A stretch of 64,000 nt of DNA from Rhodopseudomonas sp. (GCF_013377015.1 NZ_JACABA010000002.1:701012-765011); one strand, 5' to 3'; counted from the first letter of the stretch, positions 25,730-40,799 are shown. Numbers and translations: made by a program. Notes: generated by a model not told the origin, from the sequence alone.

Positions 25730-26302
25730 TTATTCGGCAACAACCTCGGCGTCGCCACCGACCCGGCGCGACTGCAAGGTGGACACCTTGATGTTGCGGC
25801 GAGCCGCGACCGAACGCGGCGAATCCTGATGCTTCAGCGCGTCGAAGGTGGCGCGAACCATGTTGTAGGGGTTCGACGAACCGATCGACTTCGCCACCAC
25901 GTCCTGGATGCCGAGCGTCTCGAACACCGCGCGCATCGGGCCGCCGGCGATGATGCCGGTACCCGCTGGCGCCGCGCGCAAATACACCCTGCCCGCGCCA
26001 TGACGGCCGGCAATGTCGTGATGCAGCGTGCGACCCTCGCGCAGAGCGACGCGCGTCAGGTTGCGTTTCGCCGACTCGGTGGCCTTGCGGATCGCTTCCG
26101 GCACTTCGCGCGCCTTGCCGTGTCCGAAACCGACCCGGCCCTTCTGATCGCCGATCACGACCAGCGCGGCGAAGCCGAAGCGCTTGCCGCCCTTGACGAC
26201 CTTTGCCACCCGGTTGATGTGGACGAGCTTGTCGACGAATTCACTGTCGCGCTCTTCCCGACCACCCCTGTGGCCTCCACCGCGTTCGCGTTCACCTGCC
26301 AT
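25730..26302 (-). CDS. rpsE: 30S ribosomal protein S5
   Basis: A 190-residue uS5. The N-terminal tail is rich in Gly, Arg and Glu; the double-stranded-RNA-type fold is seen in [20 protein letters not shown], and [23 protein letters not shown] and [15 protein letters not shown] follow. The start at 26302 (MAGERERGG) is preferred over an ATG four codons upstream. It lies between rplR and rpmD. Confidence 0.97.
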   Translation of the reverse strand: MAGERERGGGHRGGREERDSEFVDKLVHINRVAKVVKGGKRFGFAALVVIGDQKGRVGFGHGKAREVPEAIRKATESAKRNLTRVALREGRTLHHDIAGRHGAGRVYLRAAPAGTGIIAGGPMRAVFETLGIQDVVAKSIGSSNPYNMVRATFDALKHQDSPRSVAARRNIKVSTLQSRRVGGDAEVVAE

Positions 26303-26364
26303 GGTGTTTTCCAATCTTTGCGAGGCTCACGCCCCAATCCTGGTGCTCGTTCAATTCCAAAACC

Positions 26365-26727
26365 TCAGAAGCTCAGACCGCTTTCGCGGGCCGCATCGGC
26401 CAGCGCCTTGACGCGGCCGTGATAGAGATAGCCGCCGCGGTCGAACACGACTTCGGTGACGCCATTCTTCACCGCGCGTTCCGCCAGCAGCTTGCCCACC
26501 GCCTTGGCGGCGTCGATGTTGGCGCCGGTGTTGCCGGTGTCGCGCATCGACTTCTCCAGCGAGGACGCCGACGCAAGGGTCTCGCCCTTGAGGTCGTCGA
26601 TGACCTGCGCATAGATGTGCTTCGACGAGCGGAACACCGACAGCCGCGGACGGCCGTTGGCGATCCGGCGCAGCGACGCCCTCACGCGATTCTTGCGCCG
26701 GGCATTCGTGATCTTGAGTTTCGACAT
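26365..26727 (-). CDS. rplR: 50S ribosomal protein L18
   Basis: A 120-residue uL18, which binds 5S r[23 protein letters not shown] and [13 protein letters not shown] open the domain; the C-terminus [20 protein letters not shown] is diagnostic. It follows rplF by 11 bases. Confidence 0.98.
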   Translation of the reverse strand: MSKLKITNARRKNRVRASLRRIANGRPRLSVFRSSKHIYAQVIDDLKGETLASASSLEKSMRDTGNTGANIDAAKAVGKLLAERAVKNGVTEVVFDRGGYLYHGRVKALADAARESGLSF

Positions 26728-26738
26728 GACCGGCTCCG

Positions 26739-27272
26739 TTACTTCTTCTTGCCTTCCTTGCGGAAGATAAATTCGTCGGAATAGCGTACGCCCTTGCCCT
26801 TGTAGGGCTCCGGCGGCCGATAGCTGCGGATTTCCGCGGCGACCTGGCCGACACGCTGCGAATCGTTGCCCGAAATGAAGATCTCGGTCGGCTTCGGCAC
26901 CGTGATGGTGATGCCATCCGGGATGTCGTAAACCACGTCGTGGCTGTAGCCGAGCGCGAGCTGCAGCTTCTTGCCCTGCAGCGCGGCGCGGTAGCCGACG
27001 CCGGTGATGTCGAGCTTCTTCTCGAAGCCCTTGGTGACGCCCAGCGCCAGGTTGGCGATCTGGGCGCGCGCGGTGCCGTACATCGCCTGGGCGCGGTTGG
27101 TCTCGAACCGCGGCGCGACCTTGACCTCGCCGTTTTCGAACTTCACATCGACATCGTCGTGCACGATGAACTGAAGCTGGCCCTTCGGCCCCTTCATCTT
27201 GACGGTCTGTCCCTCGACCGTCGCGGTCACACCCGACGGGACCGGGACGGGCTTCTTGCCAACGCGTGACAT
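26739..27272 (-). CDS. rplF: 50S ribosomal protein L6
   Basis: A 177-residue uL6. [15 protein letters not shown] at the start; the second domain ends with [20 protein letters not shown], the family signature. The ATG at 27272 matches the family start; a longer in-frame option overlaps rpsH without support. Confidence 0.98.
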   Translation of the reverse strand: MSRVGKKPVPVPSGVTATVEGQTVKMKGPKGQLQFIVHDDVDVKFENGEVKVAPRFETNRAQAMYGTARAQIANLALGVTKGFEKKLDITGVGYRAALQGKKLQLALGYSHDVVYDIPDGITITVPKPTEIFISGNDSQRVGQVAAEIRSYRPPEPYKGKGVRYSDEFIFRKEGKKK

Positions 27273-27285
27273 GATCGATCCTTCC

Positions 27286-27684
27286 TCAGAACACCGTGAA
27301 GAGAACTTCACCGCCCACATTCGCGTCGCGCGCGTCGTGGTCGGCCATGATTCCCTTGGGCGTCGATAATACCGAAATGCCGAGACCGTTCTTCACGCGC
27401 GGCAGGTTCTTGACCGACGCGTAGACACGACGTCCCGGCTTGGAAACCCGTTCGATCTCGCGGATCACGGGCTCGCCGTCGAAATACTTCAGCTCGATCT
27501 CGAGCTCGCTGCGGCCGGAGGCGTGCTCGACGCTGGCGTAGCCACGGATGTAGCCCTCGCTCTTCAGCACTTCGAGAACGTTGGCGCGCATCTTCGAACC
27601 CGGGGTCGAAACCTTGGGCTTGGCGCGCATCTGCGCGTTGCGGATACGGGTGATGAGATCGCTGATCGGATCGTGCGTTGACAT
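27286..27684 (-). CDS. rpsH: 30S ribosomal protein S8
   Basis: A 132-residue uS8 that binds helix 21 of 16S r[21 protein letters not shown] at the N-terminus and [20 protein letters not shown] near the C-terminus are diagnostic. It is 10 bases after rpsN. Confidence 0.98.
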   Translation of the reverse strand: MSTHDPISDLITRIRNAQMRAKPKVSTPGSKMRANVLEVLKSEGYIRGYASVEHASGRSELEIELKYFDGEPVIREIERVSKPGRRVYASVKNLPRVKNGLGISVLSTPKGIMADHDARDANVGGEVLFTVF

Positions 27685-27694
27685 GCCCGCCCCC

Positions 27695-28000
27695 TTACCA
27701 GCTGGACTTCACGAGACCCGGAACCAGGCCTCTGGAGCCGAGATCGCGGATCGCGATACGGCTGAGCTTGTTCAGCCGGTAGACCGAGCGAGCGCGGCCG
27801 GTGATCTCGCAACGGTTGCGGATCCGGGTCGCCGACGAATTGCGCGGCATCTCCGACAGCTTCAGCGTCGCCGCGAAGCGCTCTTCCATCGGCAGCGTCT
27901 TGTCGGCGATGATGGCCTTCAGCCGCGCACGCTTCGGCGCGGCGTTCTTGGTCATTCTCTTCCGACGGTTGTTCTTCTCGATCGAACTCTTCTTTGCCAT
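27695..28000 (-). CDS. rpsN: 30S ribosomal protein S14
   Basis: A 101-residue uS14 of the long, zinc-free type: the C-x2-C pairs of the short form are absent. [20 protein letters not shown] and [11 protein letters not shown] close the protein. It sits 58 bases after rplE. Confidence 0.98.
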   Translation of the reverse strand: MAKKSSIEKNNRRKRMTKNAAPKRARLKAIIADKTLPMEERFAATLKLSEMPRNSSATRIRNRCEITGRARSVYRLNKLSRIAIRDLGSRGLVPGLVKSSW

Positions 28001-28058
28001 GCTTGGCTCCTGGGTTTCCGCGTTTGAGGTGCAGATCAGCTCGAAGCTGTTCAGCGTC

Positions 28059-28616
28059 TCACTGCCGGAACGGGAAATTGAATGCGGTCAACAGGGCGCG
28101 CGCCTCGTCGTCGGTGGTCGCAGTGGTGCACACCGTGACGTCCATGCCCCATGTTTCCCCCATCTTGTCGAAATCGATTTCGGGGAAAATGATGTGCTCC
28201 TTGATGCCGAGCGAGTAGTTACCGCGGCCATCGAAGCTCTTCGGATTGAGGCCACGGAAATCTCGGACGCGCGGCAACGCGACGTTGATGAGGCGGTCGA
28301 TGAACTCGTACATCTTGGCCTTGCGCAACGTGACCTTGGCACCGATCGGCTGATTCTCACGCAGCTTGAAGGTCGCGATCGCGACCCGCGAGAAGGTGAT
28401 GATCGGCTTCTGGCCGGCGATCAGCGCGAGGTCGGCGGCTGCCGTCTCGGCTTTCTTGCGGTCGTTGACGGCCTCGCCGATGCCCATGTTGAGCACGACC
28501 TTGTCGAGCCGCGGCACCTGCATGACATTGGCATAGCCGAACTGTTCGGTCAGCTTGCCGCGAATTTCCCGGTCGAATTGTTCGCGAAGACGCGGAACGT
28601 AGGCGGTCTCAGACAT
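28059..28616 (-). CDS. rplE: 50S ribosomal protein L5
   Basis: A 185-residue uL5, part of the central protuberance with 5S r[33 protein letters not shown] and the C-terminal [18 protein letters not shown] are diagnostic. Its start overlaps the end of rplX by eight bases, which couples their translation. Confidence 0.98.
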   Translation of the reverse strand: MSETAYVPRLREQFDREIRGKLTEQFGYANVMQVPRLDKVVLNMGIGEAVNDRKKAETAAADLALIAGQKPIITFSRVAIATFKLRENQPIGAKVTLRKAKMYEFIDRLINVALPRVRDFRGLNPKSFDGRGNYSLGIKEHIIFPEIDFDKMGETWGMDVTVCTTATTDDEARALLTAFNFPFRQ

Positions 28617-28923
28617 CGATCTCTGCTCCCGAGCGTTTGGCGATGCGCACCTTCTTGCCATCCGCATGAATCTTGAACCCGACGCGGGTCGGCTTGCCGT
28701 CCTTGCCGACGATCGCGATGTTGGACAGGTGGATCGGCGCCTCTTTCGAGATGATGCCGCCTTCCTGAGCCTGGGTCTGCTTCTGATGCTTCTTGACGAG
28801 GTTGACGCCGCGGACCAGCGCCTTGTTGTCGGTGGGACGCACCTCGAACACCTCGCCGGTGCGACCCTTGTCGCGACCGTTCAGCACGATAACCTTGTCG
28901 CCTTTCCGGATCTTGGCAGCCAT
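28609..28923 (-). CDS. rplX: 50S ribosomal protein L24
   Basis: A 104-residue uL24, an assembly-initiating protein. [20 protein letters not shown] is its KOW motif, followed by [10 protein letters not shown]. The ATG at 28923 shares its first base with the rplN stop codon (TGATG). Confidence 0.97.
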   Translation of the reverse strand: MAAKIRKGDKVIVLNGRDKGRTGEVFEVRPTDNKALVRGVNLVKKHQKQTQAQEGGIISKEAPIHLSNIAIVGKDGKPTRVGFKIHADGKKVRIAKRSGAEIDV

Positions 28924-29291
28924 CACAGCACCTCCGGCGCGAGTGAAATGATCTTCATGTGGTTCTTGGCGCGCAGCTCGCGCGGCACCGGCCCGAAAAT
29001 GCGGGTACCGATCGGCTCGGACTGATTGTTGATCAGCACGGCGGCGTTGCGGTCGAACCGGATGACGGAACCGTCGGCGCGACGGATGTCCTTGCGGACC
29101 CGCACCACCACGGCCTTCATCACGTCGCCCTTCTTCACCTTCCCTCGCGGGATGGCTTCCTTGATCGACACGACAATGACGTCGCCAACGGTGGCATACC
29201 GGCGCTTGGAACCCCCAATCACCTTAATGCACATGACACGGCGTGCGCCTGAATTATCGGCCACGTCGAGGTTGGTCTGCATCTGAATCAT
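28923..29291 (-). CDS. rplN: 50S ribosomal protein L14
   Basis: A 122-residue uL14 at the subunit interface. [20 protein letters not shown] opens the protein and [11 protein letters not shown] lies near its end. It starts 62 bases after rpsQ. Confidence 0.98.
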   Translation of the reverse strand: MIQMQTNLDVADNSGARRVMCIKVIGGSKRRYATVGDVIVVSIKEAIPRGKVKKGDVMKAVVVRVRKDIRRADGSVIRFDRNAAVLINNQSEPIGTRIFGPVPRELRAKNHMKIISLAPEVL

Positions 29292-29353
29292 TGATGCACC
29301 TCGTCCTCTTTCTGATGCGCAAAGTCGCGCTTAACTGGTGCGCAAGTCGCGCT

Positions 29354-29602
29354 TTAGGCGGTTTTCTTCTGCTCGCCCCGGACCACGGTCCAGCGCTTCA
29401 ACTTCGAGATCGGCTTGCTCTCCTCGATCCACACCATGTCGCCCGGCTTGAACTGATTGTCCTCGTCGTGGGCATGGTAGTTCTTCGAGCGGCGGATGGT
29501 CTTCTTGTAGATCGGATGGGTGAAGCGGCGATCGACCCGCACCACCACCGTCTTGGCTTGCTTGTCGCTGACGACCACGCCCTGCAGCGTACGTTTCGGC
29601 AT
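29354..29602 (-). CDS. rpsQ: 30S ribosomal protein S17
   Basis: An 82-residue uS17. [20 protein letters not shown] is the N-terminal strand pair, then [20 protein letters not shown] and [11 protein letters not shown]. Gap to rpmC is 10 bases. Confidence 0.98.
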   Translation of the reverse strand: MPKRTLQGVVVSDKQAKTVVVRVDRRFTHPIYKKTIRRSKNYHAHDEDNQFKPGDMVWIEESKPISKLKRWTVVRGEQKKTA

Positions 29603-29612
29603 GTCGAATCCC

Positions 29613-29822
29613 TTACTTCGTCTTCGCGTCGCGCTTCTGCGCGGCGACGGTCTTGATGCGGGCGATGTCGCGGCGGGCTTCGCGCAGCCGCGAGGTGTTC
29701 TCGAGCTGCCCGGTGGCGCGCTGGAACCGCAGGTTGAAGCGCTCCTTTTTCAGATTGAGGACGGCGTCGTCCATCTGATCGGGGCTCATCGCGCGGATAT
29801 CGGCGGTTTTCAAATCGGCCAT
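29613..29822 (-). CDS. rpmC: 50S ribosomal protein L29
   Basis: A 69-residue uL29, near the exit tunnel. Two helices are seen: [20 protein letters not shown] and [17 protein letters not shown]. The start at 29822 is eight bases after AGGA; an ATG at 29831 is also possible. Confidence 0.95.
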   Translation of the reverse strand: MADLKTADIRAMSPDQMDDAVLNLKKERFNLRFQRATGQLENTSRLREARRDIARIKTVAAQKRDAKTK

Positions 29823-29832
29823 GGTCGTCATC

Positions 29833-30246
29833 CTACTCCGCAATGCGCGTGACGAAGCGCGTCTTGATCGGCAGCTTGGCGGCAGCGAGCGTGAACGCTT
29901 CCTTGGCGGTCTGCATCGTAACGCCGTCGACCTCGAAGATCACCCGGCCAGGCTTGACGCGGGCGACCCACAATTCCGGGGTACCCTTGCCGGAGCCCAT
30001 CCGGACTTCGGCGGGCTTCTTCGACACCGGCACGTCCGGAAAGATCCGGATCCAGACCCGGCCGGCACGCTTCATGTGACGCGTCAGCGCACGACGGGCG
30101 GCCTCGATCTGGCGGGCGGTGATACGCTCGGGTGCCATCGCCTTCAGCCCAAACTGGCCGAACGCCAATGTCGCGCCCGAGGTCGCAACGCCGTGAATCC
30201 GGCCTTTGTGCGCCTTGCGGAACTTGGTCTTCTTTGGTTGCATCAT
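29833..30246 (-). CDS. rplP: 50S ribosomal protein L16
   Basis: A 137-residue uL16 near the A site. [19 protein letters not shown] starts it; [19 protein letters not shown] is the core motif. Two consecutive ATG codons (30246, 30243) leave the exact first residue open. Confidence 0.97.
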   Translation of the reverse strand: MMQPKKTKFRKAHKGRIHGVATSGATLAFGQFGLKAMAPERITARQIEAARRALTRHMKRAGRVWIRIFPDVPVSKKPAEVRMGSGKGTPELWVARVKPGRVIFEVDGVTMQTAKEAFTLAAAKLPIKTRFVTRIAE

Positions 30247-30274
30247 GGCTTACGCCCTCAAACCTTCTAATCGA

Positions 30275-30973
30275 TCAAGCGGCGTCGCGACGCGGCCGGG
30301 AATTGTCGCCCTCGGCCATGCGCTTGTCCTGGGCCATCGGATCGTGCTCAAGGATTTCACCCTTGAAGATCCAGACCTTGACGCCGCAAGTGCCGAATGT
30401 GGTGAACGCGGTGGCGACACCGTAATCAATGTCGGCGCGCAGCGTATGCAGCGGCACGCGACCTTCGCGATACCATTCCATCCGCGCGATTTCGGCGCCG
30501 CCGAGACGGCCCGAGCAGTTGATCCGAATGCCCTCGGCGCCAAGACGCATCGCCGACTGCACGGCGCGCTTCATGGCGCGGCGGAATGCGACGCGGCGCT
30601 CAAGCTGCTGCGCGATCGATTCGGCGACCAGCGTGGCATCGAGCTCCGGCTTGCGGATTTCGACGATGTTGATGACGACGTCGGACGCGGTGATGTCGGC
30701 GACCTTCTTGCGCAACTTGTCGATGTCCGCGCCCTTCTTGCCGATCACGACGCCCGGACGCGCGGAATGGATCGTCACGCGGCACTTCTTGTGCGGGCGC
30801 TCGATGATGATCTTGGCGACCGCCGCCTGCTTCAACTCCTTGTGCAGGATCTCGCGGATCTTGACGTCCTCGTGCAGCAGCTTGCCGTATTCGTTCTTGC
30901 CGGCGTACCAACGGGAATCCCAGGTCCGGTTGATGCCGAGACGCAGCCCGATTGGATTGATCTTTTGACCCAT
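30275..30973 (-). CDS. rpsC: 30S ribosomal protein S3
   Basis: A 232-residue uS3 with a KH domain at the mRNA entry site. [20 protein letters not shown] marks the N-terminus, [14 protein letters not shown] the KH loop, and [20 protein letters not shown] the C-terminal domain. The start at 30973 is the family start; the open frame upstream overlaps rplV and is a shadow. Confidence 0.98.
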   Translation of the reverse strand: MGQKINPIGLRLGINRTWDSRWYAGKNEYGKLLHEDVKIREILHKELKQAAVAKIIIERPHKKCRVTIHSARPGVVIGKKGADIDKLRKKVADITASDVVINIVEIRKPELDATLVAESIAQQLERRVAFRRAMKRAVQSAMRLGAEGIRINCSGRLGGAEIARMEWYREGRVPLHTLRADIDYGVATAFTTFGTCGVKVWIFKGEILEHDPMAQDKRMAEGDNSRPRRDAA

Positions 30974-30996
30974 CGAAAGTCTCCCGCGCCTTGGCG

Positions 30997-31383
30997 TTAA
31001 GCGCTTGCTTCGGCTTCGACCTGACGAACGACAATCGTCAGCTGCGCGAATGGTTTGAAAATACGGCCCGAACGGCCACGGCCGCGCGGTGAGAAACGCT
31101 TCATCACAATGCCCTTGCCGACGTGGGCCTCGGACACGATCAGCGCATCGACATCGAGGTCGTGATTGTTTTCCGCGTTGGCGATCGCGGACTCCAGGCA
31201 CTTCTTGACGTCGACCGCGATCCGCTTGCGCGAGAACTGCAGGTCGGCGAGCGCAGCCGCGGCCTTGCGGCCACGGATCAGTTGCGCGACGAGATTCAGC
31301 TTCTGCGGGCTGACCCGCAGCATCCGGGCAATCGCCTTGGCCTCGTTTTCCGGGAGGCTGCGTTCGCGCTTTGGTTTGCTCAT
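30997..31383 (-). CDS. rplV: 50S ribosomal protein L22
   Basis: A 128-residue uL22 that lines the exit tunnel, where macrolides act. [20 protein letters not shown] at the N-terminus and the C-terminal hairpin [20 protein letters not shown]. Gap to rpsS is 10 bases. Confidence 0.98.
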   Translation of the reverse strand: MSKPKRERSLPENEAKAIARMLRVSPQKLNLVAQLIRGRKAAAALADLQFSRKRIAVDVKKCLESAIANAENNHDLDVDALIVSEAHVGKGIVMKRFSPRGRGRSGRIFKPFAQLTIVVRQVEAEASA

Positions 31384-31393
31384 GGCTTAGTCC

Positions 31394-31672
31394 TCAACCC
31401 TTCTTGGCTTTCTTGTCGCCCGAATGGCCGTGGAAGGTCCGGGTCGGCGAGAACTCGCCGAACTTGTGACCCACCATTTCCTCGTTGACCGACACCGGCA
31501 CGTGCTTCTGGCCGTTGTAGACGCCGAACACCAGACCGACGAATTGCGGCAGGATGGTCGAGCGACGGCTCCAAATCTTGATCACGTCATGACGACCCGA
31601 GGCGCGCGCAACATCTGCCTTCTTCAGCAGAGAGCCTTCGACGAACGGGCCTTTCCAGACTGAGCGAACCAT
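31394..31672 (-). CDS. rpsS: 30S ribosomal protein S19
   Basis: A 92-residue uS19 of the small-subunit head. [35 protein letters not shown] and [20 protein letters not shown] are all diagnostic. It follows rplB by 12 bases. Confidence 0.98.
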   Translation of the reverse strand: MVRSVWKGPFVEGSLLKKADVARASGRHDVIKIWSRRSTILPQFVGLVFGVYNGQKHVPVSVNEEMVGHKFGEFSPTRTFHGHSGDKKAKKG

Positions 31673-31684
31673 GTCCGGCGTTCC

Positions 31685-32521
31685 TTACTTCTTCTTCCGC
31701 TTGTGGCGGCTGATGAGAATGAATTTGTTGGTCGACTTGTTCGAACGTGTCTTCTTGCCCTTGGTCGGCTTGCCCCACGGCGTCACCGGGTGGCGGCCGC
31801 CCGAGGTGCGGCCTTCGCCGCCGCCGTGCGGATGGTCGACCGGGTTCATCGAGACGCCGCGGTTATGCGGCTTGCGGCCGAGCCAGCGGTTACGACCGGC
31901 CTTGCCGATCGAGATGTTCATGTGATCCGGGTTCGACACCGCACCGATCGTCGCGGTGCAGCGGCCGTGAACCAGGCGCTGCTCGCCCGAATTCAGCCGG
32001 ACGATGACGTAGTCGTGGTCGCGGCCGACCAGCTGGGCGTAAGTCCCGGCCGAACGGGCGATCTGGCCACCCTTGCCGATCTTCAGCTCGACGTTGTGGA
32101 TGATGGTGCCGATCGGCATGTTGCCGAGCGGCATGACGTTGCCGGGCTTCACGTCGACGTAGTTGCCGGCGATCACCTGGTCGCCGACGGCGAGACGTTG
32201 CGGCGCCAGGATATAGGCCTGGGTGCCGTCGGTGTACTTCACCAGCGCGATGAACGCGGTGCGGTTCGGATCGTATTCCAGCCGCTCGACCGTGGCCGGC
32301 ATGTCGACCTTGGTGCGCTTGAAATCGACGATGCGGTAGGTCTGCTTGTGACCGCCGCCGCGAAAACGCACCACGATGCGACCGGTGTTGTTACGACCGC
32401 CCGCAGAATGCTTGCCCTCGGTCAGCGACTTGACCGGCTTGCCCTTGTAGAGCGCCGAACGATCGACCATCACCAGCTGGCGCTGGCCGGGCGTCGTGGG
32501 GTTGTATTTTTTCAATGCCAT
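31685..32521 (-). CDS. rplB: 50S ribosomal protein L2
   Basis: A 278-residue uL2, needed for peptidyl-transferase assembly. The C-terminal [16 protein letters not shown] carries the conserved His next to the catalytic centre. Other marks are [20 protein letters not shown] and [14 protein letters not shown]. Gap from rplW is 13 bases. Confidence 0.98.
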   Translation of the reverse strand: MALKKYNPTTPGQRQLVMVDRSALYKGKPVKSLTEGKHSAGGRNNTGRIVVRFRGGGHKQTYRIVDFKRTKVDMPATVERLEYDPNRTAFIALVKYTDGTQAYILAPQRLAVGDQVIAGNYVDVKPGNVMPLGNMPIGTIIHNVELKIGKGGQIARSAGTYAQLVGRDHDYVIVRLNSGEQRLVHGRCTATIGAVSNPDHMNISIGKAGRNRWLGRKPHNRGVSMNPVDHPHGGGEGRTSGGRHPVTPWGKPTKGKKTRSNKSTNKFILISRHKRKKK

Positions 32522-32534
32522 CGTCGTATCCGCC

Positions 32535-32834
32535 TTATAGCCCGGTGGTCACGTCGATGCGGTGGCCCTCTTCGAGGGTCACGATCGCACGCTTGACGTC
32601 CGACTGCGAACCGAACTGGCCGCGGAAGACCTTGGTCTTGCCCTTGCGCACCAGCGTGTTCACGCTCTTCACCTTGACGTCGAACAATTTCTCGACCGCT
32701 TCCTTGATCTGCGGTTTGGTCGCCTTGCTGGCAACCCGGAACACGACCTTGTTGTGCTCCGAGGCCATCGTGGCCTTTTCGGTCACCACCGGCGAGACGA
32801 TGATGTCGTAATGGCGCGGGTCGATGTTTTTCAT
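32535..32834 (-). CDS. rplW: 50S ribosomal protein L23
   Basis: A 99-residue uL23 at the tunnel exit, a docking site for SRP and trigger factor. [20 protein letters not shown] and [18 protein letters not shown] are diagnostic. Its ATG overlaps the rplD stop (ATGA). Confidence 0.98.
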   Translation of the reverse strand: MKNIDPRHYDIIVSPVVTEKATMASEHNKVVFRVASKATKPQIKEAVEKLFDVKVKSVNTLVRKGKTKVFRGQFGSQSDVKRAIVTLEEGHRIDVTTGL

Positions 32835-33451
32835 TTGAAGCGCGCCTCCAACGCATCGACCGCCGCCTTGGTCAATACCAGCTTCTGGCGACGCAGAATG
32901 TCGTAGACGTTGATGCCCTGGATCGGCAGCACGTCGATGTTCGGAATGTTGCGGGCCGCCGCGGCGAAACCGTTGTGGACCTCGGCGCCGTCGATGATCA
33001 GCGCGCTGGTGAGACCCAGACCCGAGAAGTGCCCGACCAGAGCCTTGGTCTTGGCCGATTCCAGCGTCGCGGAGTCGATCACGATCAAGCCGCCGTCCTT
33101 AGCCTTGGCCGACAGAGCGTGGCGCAGCGCCAAAGCGCGCACCTTCTTCGGCAGATCGAACGCGTGCGAGCGCACGACCGGACCGAACGCACGGCCACCG
33201 CCGCGGAACTGCGGCACGCGCTGCGAGCCGTGACGGGCGCCGCCGGTGCCCTTCTGCTTGTACATCTTCTTGCCGGTGCGCCAGACTTCGGCGCGACCCT
33301 TGGTCTTGTGGGTGCCGGCCTGTCGCTTGGCGAGCTGCCAGTTGACGCAGCGCTGGATGATGTCCTTGCGCGGATCGAGACCGAAGATCTCATCCGACAG
33401 CTGGACCGATCCGGCTTCCTTGCCCTCGAGCGTGGTGACTTTCAATTCCAT
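32831..33451 (-). CDS. rplD: 50S ribosomal protein L4
   Basis: A 206-residue uL4. The tunnel-lining loop is [20 protein letters not shown] with [10 protein letters not shown]. In enterobacteria L4 represses its own operon; whether it does so here is unknown. It begins one base after the rplC stop and ends overlapping rplW. Confidence 0.98.
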   Translation of the reverse strand: MELKVTTLEGKEAGSVQLSDEIFGLDPRKDIIQRCVNWQLAKRQAGTHKTKGRAEVWRTGKKMYKQKGTGGARHGSQRVPQFRGGGRAFGPVVRSHAFDLPKKVRALALRHALSAKAKDGGLIVIDSATLESAKTKALVGHFSGLGLTSALIIDGAEVHNGFAAAARNIPNIDVLPIQGINVYDILRRQKLVLTKAAVDALEARFK

Positions 33452-33452
33452 C

Positions 33453-34187
33453 TCACACGCCCTCCTGCTCGGTGGCAGGCGCTTCGGCCGGAGCCGCTTC
33501 GCCGCCGCCATCCACCAGGCGGAACTTGCCCGGCTTCGGCGCGTCTTTCGGCAGCGCCTTCTTCACCGCATCGCGCACCGCGATCCAGCCGCCCTTGGAG
33601 CCAGGAACGGCGCCTTCGACGAGGATCAGGCCGCGCTCCACATCGAGCTGCACGACGCGCAGGTTCAAGGTGGTGATGCGATCGACGCCCATGTGACCGG
33701 GCATCTTCTTGTTCTTGAACGTCTTGCCAGGATCCTGCCGGCCGCCGGTCGAACCGATCGACCGATGCGACACCGAGACGCCGTGGGTGGCGCGCAAGCC
33801 GCCGAAATTCCAGCGCTTGATACCGCCCGCGAAGCCCTTGCCGACCGAGGTGCCGGTGACGTCGACAAACTGGCCGACCACGAAATGGTCCGCCTGGATC
33901 TCGGCGCCGACCGGGATCAGCGCGTCTTCCGACACGCGAAACTCGGCGACCTTGCGCTTGGGTTCGACCTTGGCGACCGCGAACTGGCCGCGTTCAGCCT
34001 TCGGCAGATAGACGGTCTTGCGGGTGCCCGAACCGAGCTGCAGCGCGACATAACCGTTCTTCTCGGTGGTGCGATGTCCCAATACCTGGCAATTGCCGAG
34101 CTTGAGCACGGTCACGGGGATATGTTCGCCGGTCTCCGTAAAGACCCGCGTCATCCCGACCTTTTGTGCGATCACTCCGGAGCGCAT
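33453..34187 (-). CDS. rplC: 50S ribosomal protein L3
   Basis: A 244-residue uL3. [20 protein letters not shown] at the start; [20 protein letters not shown] and [16 protein letters not shown] form the core extension. A Glu/Ala/Pro-rich tail of about 20 residues lengthens the C-terminus compared with enterobacterial L3 (about 209 residues), as is common in alphaproteobacteria. Confidence 0.98.
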   Translation of the reverse strand: MRSGVIAQKVGMTRVFTETGEHIPVTVLKLGNCQVLGHRTTEKNGYVALQLGSGTRKTVYLPKAERGQFAVAKVEPKRKVAEFRVSEDALIPVGAEIQADHFVVGQFVDVTGTSVGKGFAGGIKRWNFGGLRATHGVSVSHRSIGSTGGRQDPGKTFKNKKMPGHMGVDRITTLNLRVVQLDVERGLILVEGAVPGSKGGWIAVRDAVKKALPKDAPKPGKFRLVDGGGEAAPAEAPATEQEGV

Positions 34188-34240
34188 CGGCGTGCTTCCT
34201 GTCTTTCTGTCCGCTAACTTCGGACGGGTCCCAAAAATTC

Positions 34241-34549
34241 TTAGAGCTTGATCTCGACATCGACGCCGGCGGCCAAGTCGAGCTTCATCAAAGCATCGAC
34301 GGTCTGCGGTGTCGGGTCGACGATATCGAGAAGGCGCTTGTGGGTGCGCATCTCGAACTGCTCGCGGCTCTTCTTGTCGACGTGCGGCGAACGGTTGACG
34401 GTGAACTTCTCGATCCGGGTCGGCAGCGGGATCGGCCCGCGCACCTGAGCTCCGGTACGCTTCGCCGTGCTGACGATCTCACGCGTCGATGCATCGAGAA
34501 TCCGATGATCGAACGCCTTGAGGCGAATGCGAATATTCTGGCCGTTCAT
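34241..34549 (-). CDS. rpsJ: 30S ribosomal protein S10
   Basis: A 102-residue uS10, also the NusE antitermination factor that binds NusB and Nus[20 protein letters not shown] and [20 protein letters not shown] are diagnostic. It heads the S10 part of the block, 78 bases after tuf; no separate promoter is evident in that gap. Confidence 0.98.
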   Translation of the reverse strand: MNGQNIRIRLKAFDHRILDASTREIVSTAKRTGAQVRGPIPLPTRIEKFTVNRSPHVDKKSREQFEMRTHKRLLDIVDPTPQTVDALMKLDLAAGVDVEIKL

Positions 34550-34627
34550 TGCCGCTGTCTTTCTTTGTCGTCGGTGAGATGGCGAGTGGCGAATGACCGG
34601 GTCATTCGCCACCTCCTGCTCGCTTGC

Positions 34628-35818
<1,191 letters not shown>

Positions 35819-35857
35819 GACACTTCTCCGTTCAGTCGCCGACTAGGTCAGCGGCAA

Positions 35858-37930
<2,073 letters not shown>

Positions 37931-37961
37931 GGAGTGTTCCTTAAATTCCGTTGTTTCGCCG

Positions 37962-38817
<856 letters not shown>

Positions 38818-39198
38818 CTTCGCCTTCACCCTTGTTCGCGCGAAACCGTAAACCGGCTTCGCAAAATTCGTTCGGGGCCACCTGCCCCACCGGTCGCTTG
38901 CGCCCGATCACGCAAAACGAAATCGCGCCAACCACTCATCGCTGAGCGGAAAGCGCTTCACGCCACAGAGGACCGCAGTTGAGGTCGCTCAGCTCACGCT
39001 GCCCGTCCTTGACCGAGGTCATGCATCCAAAACCGTCCTCACGATAAACACTCGCGGGAACGAGTAACGTCCTGGCATTGCCTGGCTTATTTAGACAGCG
39101 TTTGAGCGACTTAGGTCGAGGTTGGTGCCCATCGATCCCGAAGGATCTGCTGGGTGGTCCGTTCCGACGCTGGCGAAGCTCACCGCCTGTCTTGAAGT
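38818..39198 (-). promoter_or_regulatory. Long 5' leader of the str operon
   Basis: About 380 untranslated bases between the predicted start of transcription and rpsL. No gene is credible here and I cannot assign a known leader motif. A leader this long before rpsL leaves room for RNA-level control. Confidence 0.45.
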
Positions 39199-39204
39199 GG
39201 CCGG

Positions 39205-39233
39205 GTTTTATCGGCGGGGCATAGCCAAGTCAA
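39205..39233 (-). promoter_or_regulatory. Promoter of the str/S10/spc ribosomal block
   Basis: Minus strand: TTGACT (39228-39233), 17-base spacer, TAAAAC (39205-39210). It is the best promoter upstream of rpsL and probably drives the whole block down to adk. Confidence 0.7.
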
Positions 39234-39407
39234 GGCAAAACCGCAGTGCCAGAAGCACTTCTGGGATTCGCCTGAAATCGTCGCGCAACCGTTGCAAACT
39301 GCGCGTAAATCGCAGCTCTCACGCCGGCGCTGGGGCTTGTTGGCGCGGCTGGAACGGTGGCATTTCGCAGCAAAAGCCGCACAGCGCCCGAATCGTGCGG
39401 CCCCTGC

Positions 39408-39462
39408 CCTGACGAATCAGGAAATCGGCTCAAGCCATGCTGAATGCTGACGATTCGTCAGG
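39408..39462. repeat. Inverted repeat downstream of the acyltransferase gene
   Basis: CCTGACGAATC (39408-39418) and GATTCGTCAGG (39452-39462) form an 11-bp perfect inverted repeat separated by 33 bases. A near-palindrome TATTACCCGGGTGATA follows at 39492-39507. Either could be a binding site or a transcript end for the acyltransferase gene. Confidence 0.5.
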
Positions 39463-39520
39463 CCATCAGGCATCGGGCAAGACTCTGAATGTATTACCCG
39501 GGTGATATAATCCGGCCGGC

Positions 39521-40657
39521 TCAGGAGGAGGACGCCAAGGCGACCTTGCGCGGCCGCGGGATCCAGTGCCACGCTCGCAGCTGATCGCGCAGACTGCGCA
39601 ACAACTGGTATCCGAGCAGGCGGCGGGCCTCCAGCGCGAAGCCGAACGACTTCTTCGGGCCCGCATCGATCAGCAGGTCGACCATTGGCCGCCGTCCTGC
39701 CCACAGCTGTGCCATGAAGCTGGCTTCCACCGAGCAGGAATCGATCGCATCAATGTCGGGACCGGCAAACAGCTCCTCGGTGATCCTATCGACCAGCAAC
39801 GTGCCCGGCGAATATCTGGCGAATTCGGCGTCGAACCCGATCTTCCAGGTGTAGGCCGTGGTTCCACAATACATCAGCACCTGGGCGGCGACCGCGCGGC
39901 CATCGACCCGCAACAACGCGACGCTGGCGTCCCCCCGCAGGGCCAGGTCCTTGAACAGCCGCCTGACGAAGGCGGCGTCGCGCGGATCGCACAATAGCGC
40001 GGTGCCGCGCGCGCCCTTCCAGCTCCCGAGTTCCAGGGCCAGAAAGATCTCGAATGCTTGTTCTACCGCGGCGGGCGCCCTGTCGTTGATCACCTCGACG
40101 GTTCCGAGCGCGGCCAGCCGTTTCCAGTCCTGACGCAATTTCTTGCGGGTGGAGCCGGAGCGCTTGACGCCGAACTCCTTGGTGACGATCGGCCGCGCCT
40201 GTTCGGTCAGCACCAGCTGGTGGTGGCGATGCGCGGACAGCGCCTTCCGCAACGCCCCGCAGGCCGCAGATTCGGCATTAAACGAGCGCAGGGCGACGAC
40301 GTTGGGCAGCGCCGGGTCCGCCGCTATCGCGGCAAGGAAGGCCGGCATCACCTGATCGGCATAGGCCGGATCGAGCACCGGGCTGGACAGGAACGCGTAA
40401 TTGTAGGGCAGCGCCTCGAGCACCGTCGGCCACACCGCGAACGGCTTTCGCGCCTGAAGCGCCCACAGTCCAGCCAGTCTCGCGGGCTCAACGCTGTCGT
40501 CCCACGCCAGCAGCATATAGATCCGGGCGAAGCCGGTGTCGTGAGCGGCCTTCAGCGCCGCCGGATTCATGAACGCGTTTGGCGAGGCCCGCCCTACCAG
40601 GTCATCCCAGTGCGTGGCGAGGTCGAACTCTGGTGAACAAATCCTTACCGAAATCAT
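39521..40657 (-). CDS. GNAT/FemAB-like acyltransferase
   Basis: A 378-residue protein of the BioF2-like (Acetyltransf_6) group within the GNAT fold. The acyl-CoA or aminoacyl transfer domain covers about residues 170-330: STRKKLRQDWKRLAALG, FLALELGSWKGARGTAL, then GDASVALLRVDGRAVAAQVL and KIGFDAEFARYSPGTLLVD. The N-terminal half is a second, degenerate GNAT-like fold (VVALRSFNAESAACGALR). Members act in polysaccharide or lipid decoration; the substrate here is unknown. The start at 40657 (MISVRICSPEF) fits the family; longer in-frame starts run into the divergent monooxygenase gene's upstream region. Confidence 0.8.
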   Translation of the reverse strand: MISVRICSPEFDLATHWDDLVGRASPNAFMNPAALKAAHDTGFARIYMLLAWDDSVEPARLAGLWALQARKPFAVWPTVLEALPYNYAFLSSPVLDPAYADQVMPAFLAAIAADPALPNVVALRSFNAESAACGALRKALSAHRHHQLVLTEQARPIVTKEFGVKRSGSTRKKLRQDWKRLAALGTVEVINDRAPAAVEQAFEIFLALELGSWKGARGTALLCDPRDAAFVRRLFKDLALRGDASVALLRVDGRAVAAQVLMYCGTTAYTWKIGFDAEFARYSPGTLLVDRITEELFAGPDIDAIDSCSVEASFMAQLWAGRRPMVDLLIDAGPKKSFGFALEARRLLGYQLLRSLRDQLRAWHWIPRPRKVALASSS

Positions 40658-40799
40658 CGCGTGACGGACCCTTGGCTGCGCTGGTGCCGGGAGCTTGGAC
40701 CGGCGGAATTGCCATCCGGTTAAGTGGTGCCCTCCAACGTGGCGATCGCCTTCAAGGTTTGTTTGTGTTTTCGACGCAAGGATGGCCCGAACGGGAACG

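Noticed and set aside
39505..39510. TATAAT on the plus strand as a promoter
   Set aside because: No -35 at a proper distance, and it would only transcribe antisense into the acyltransferase gene.
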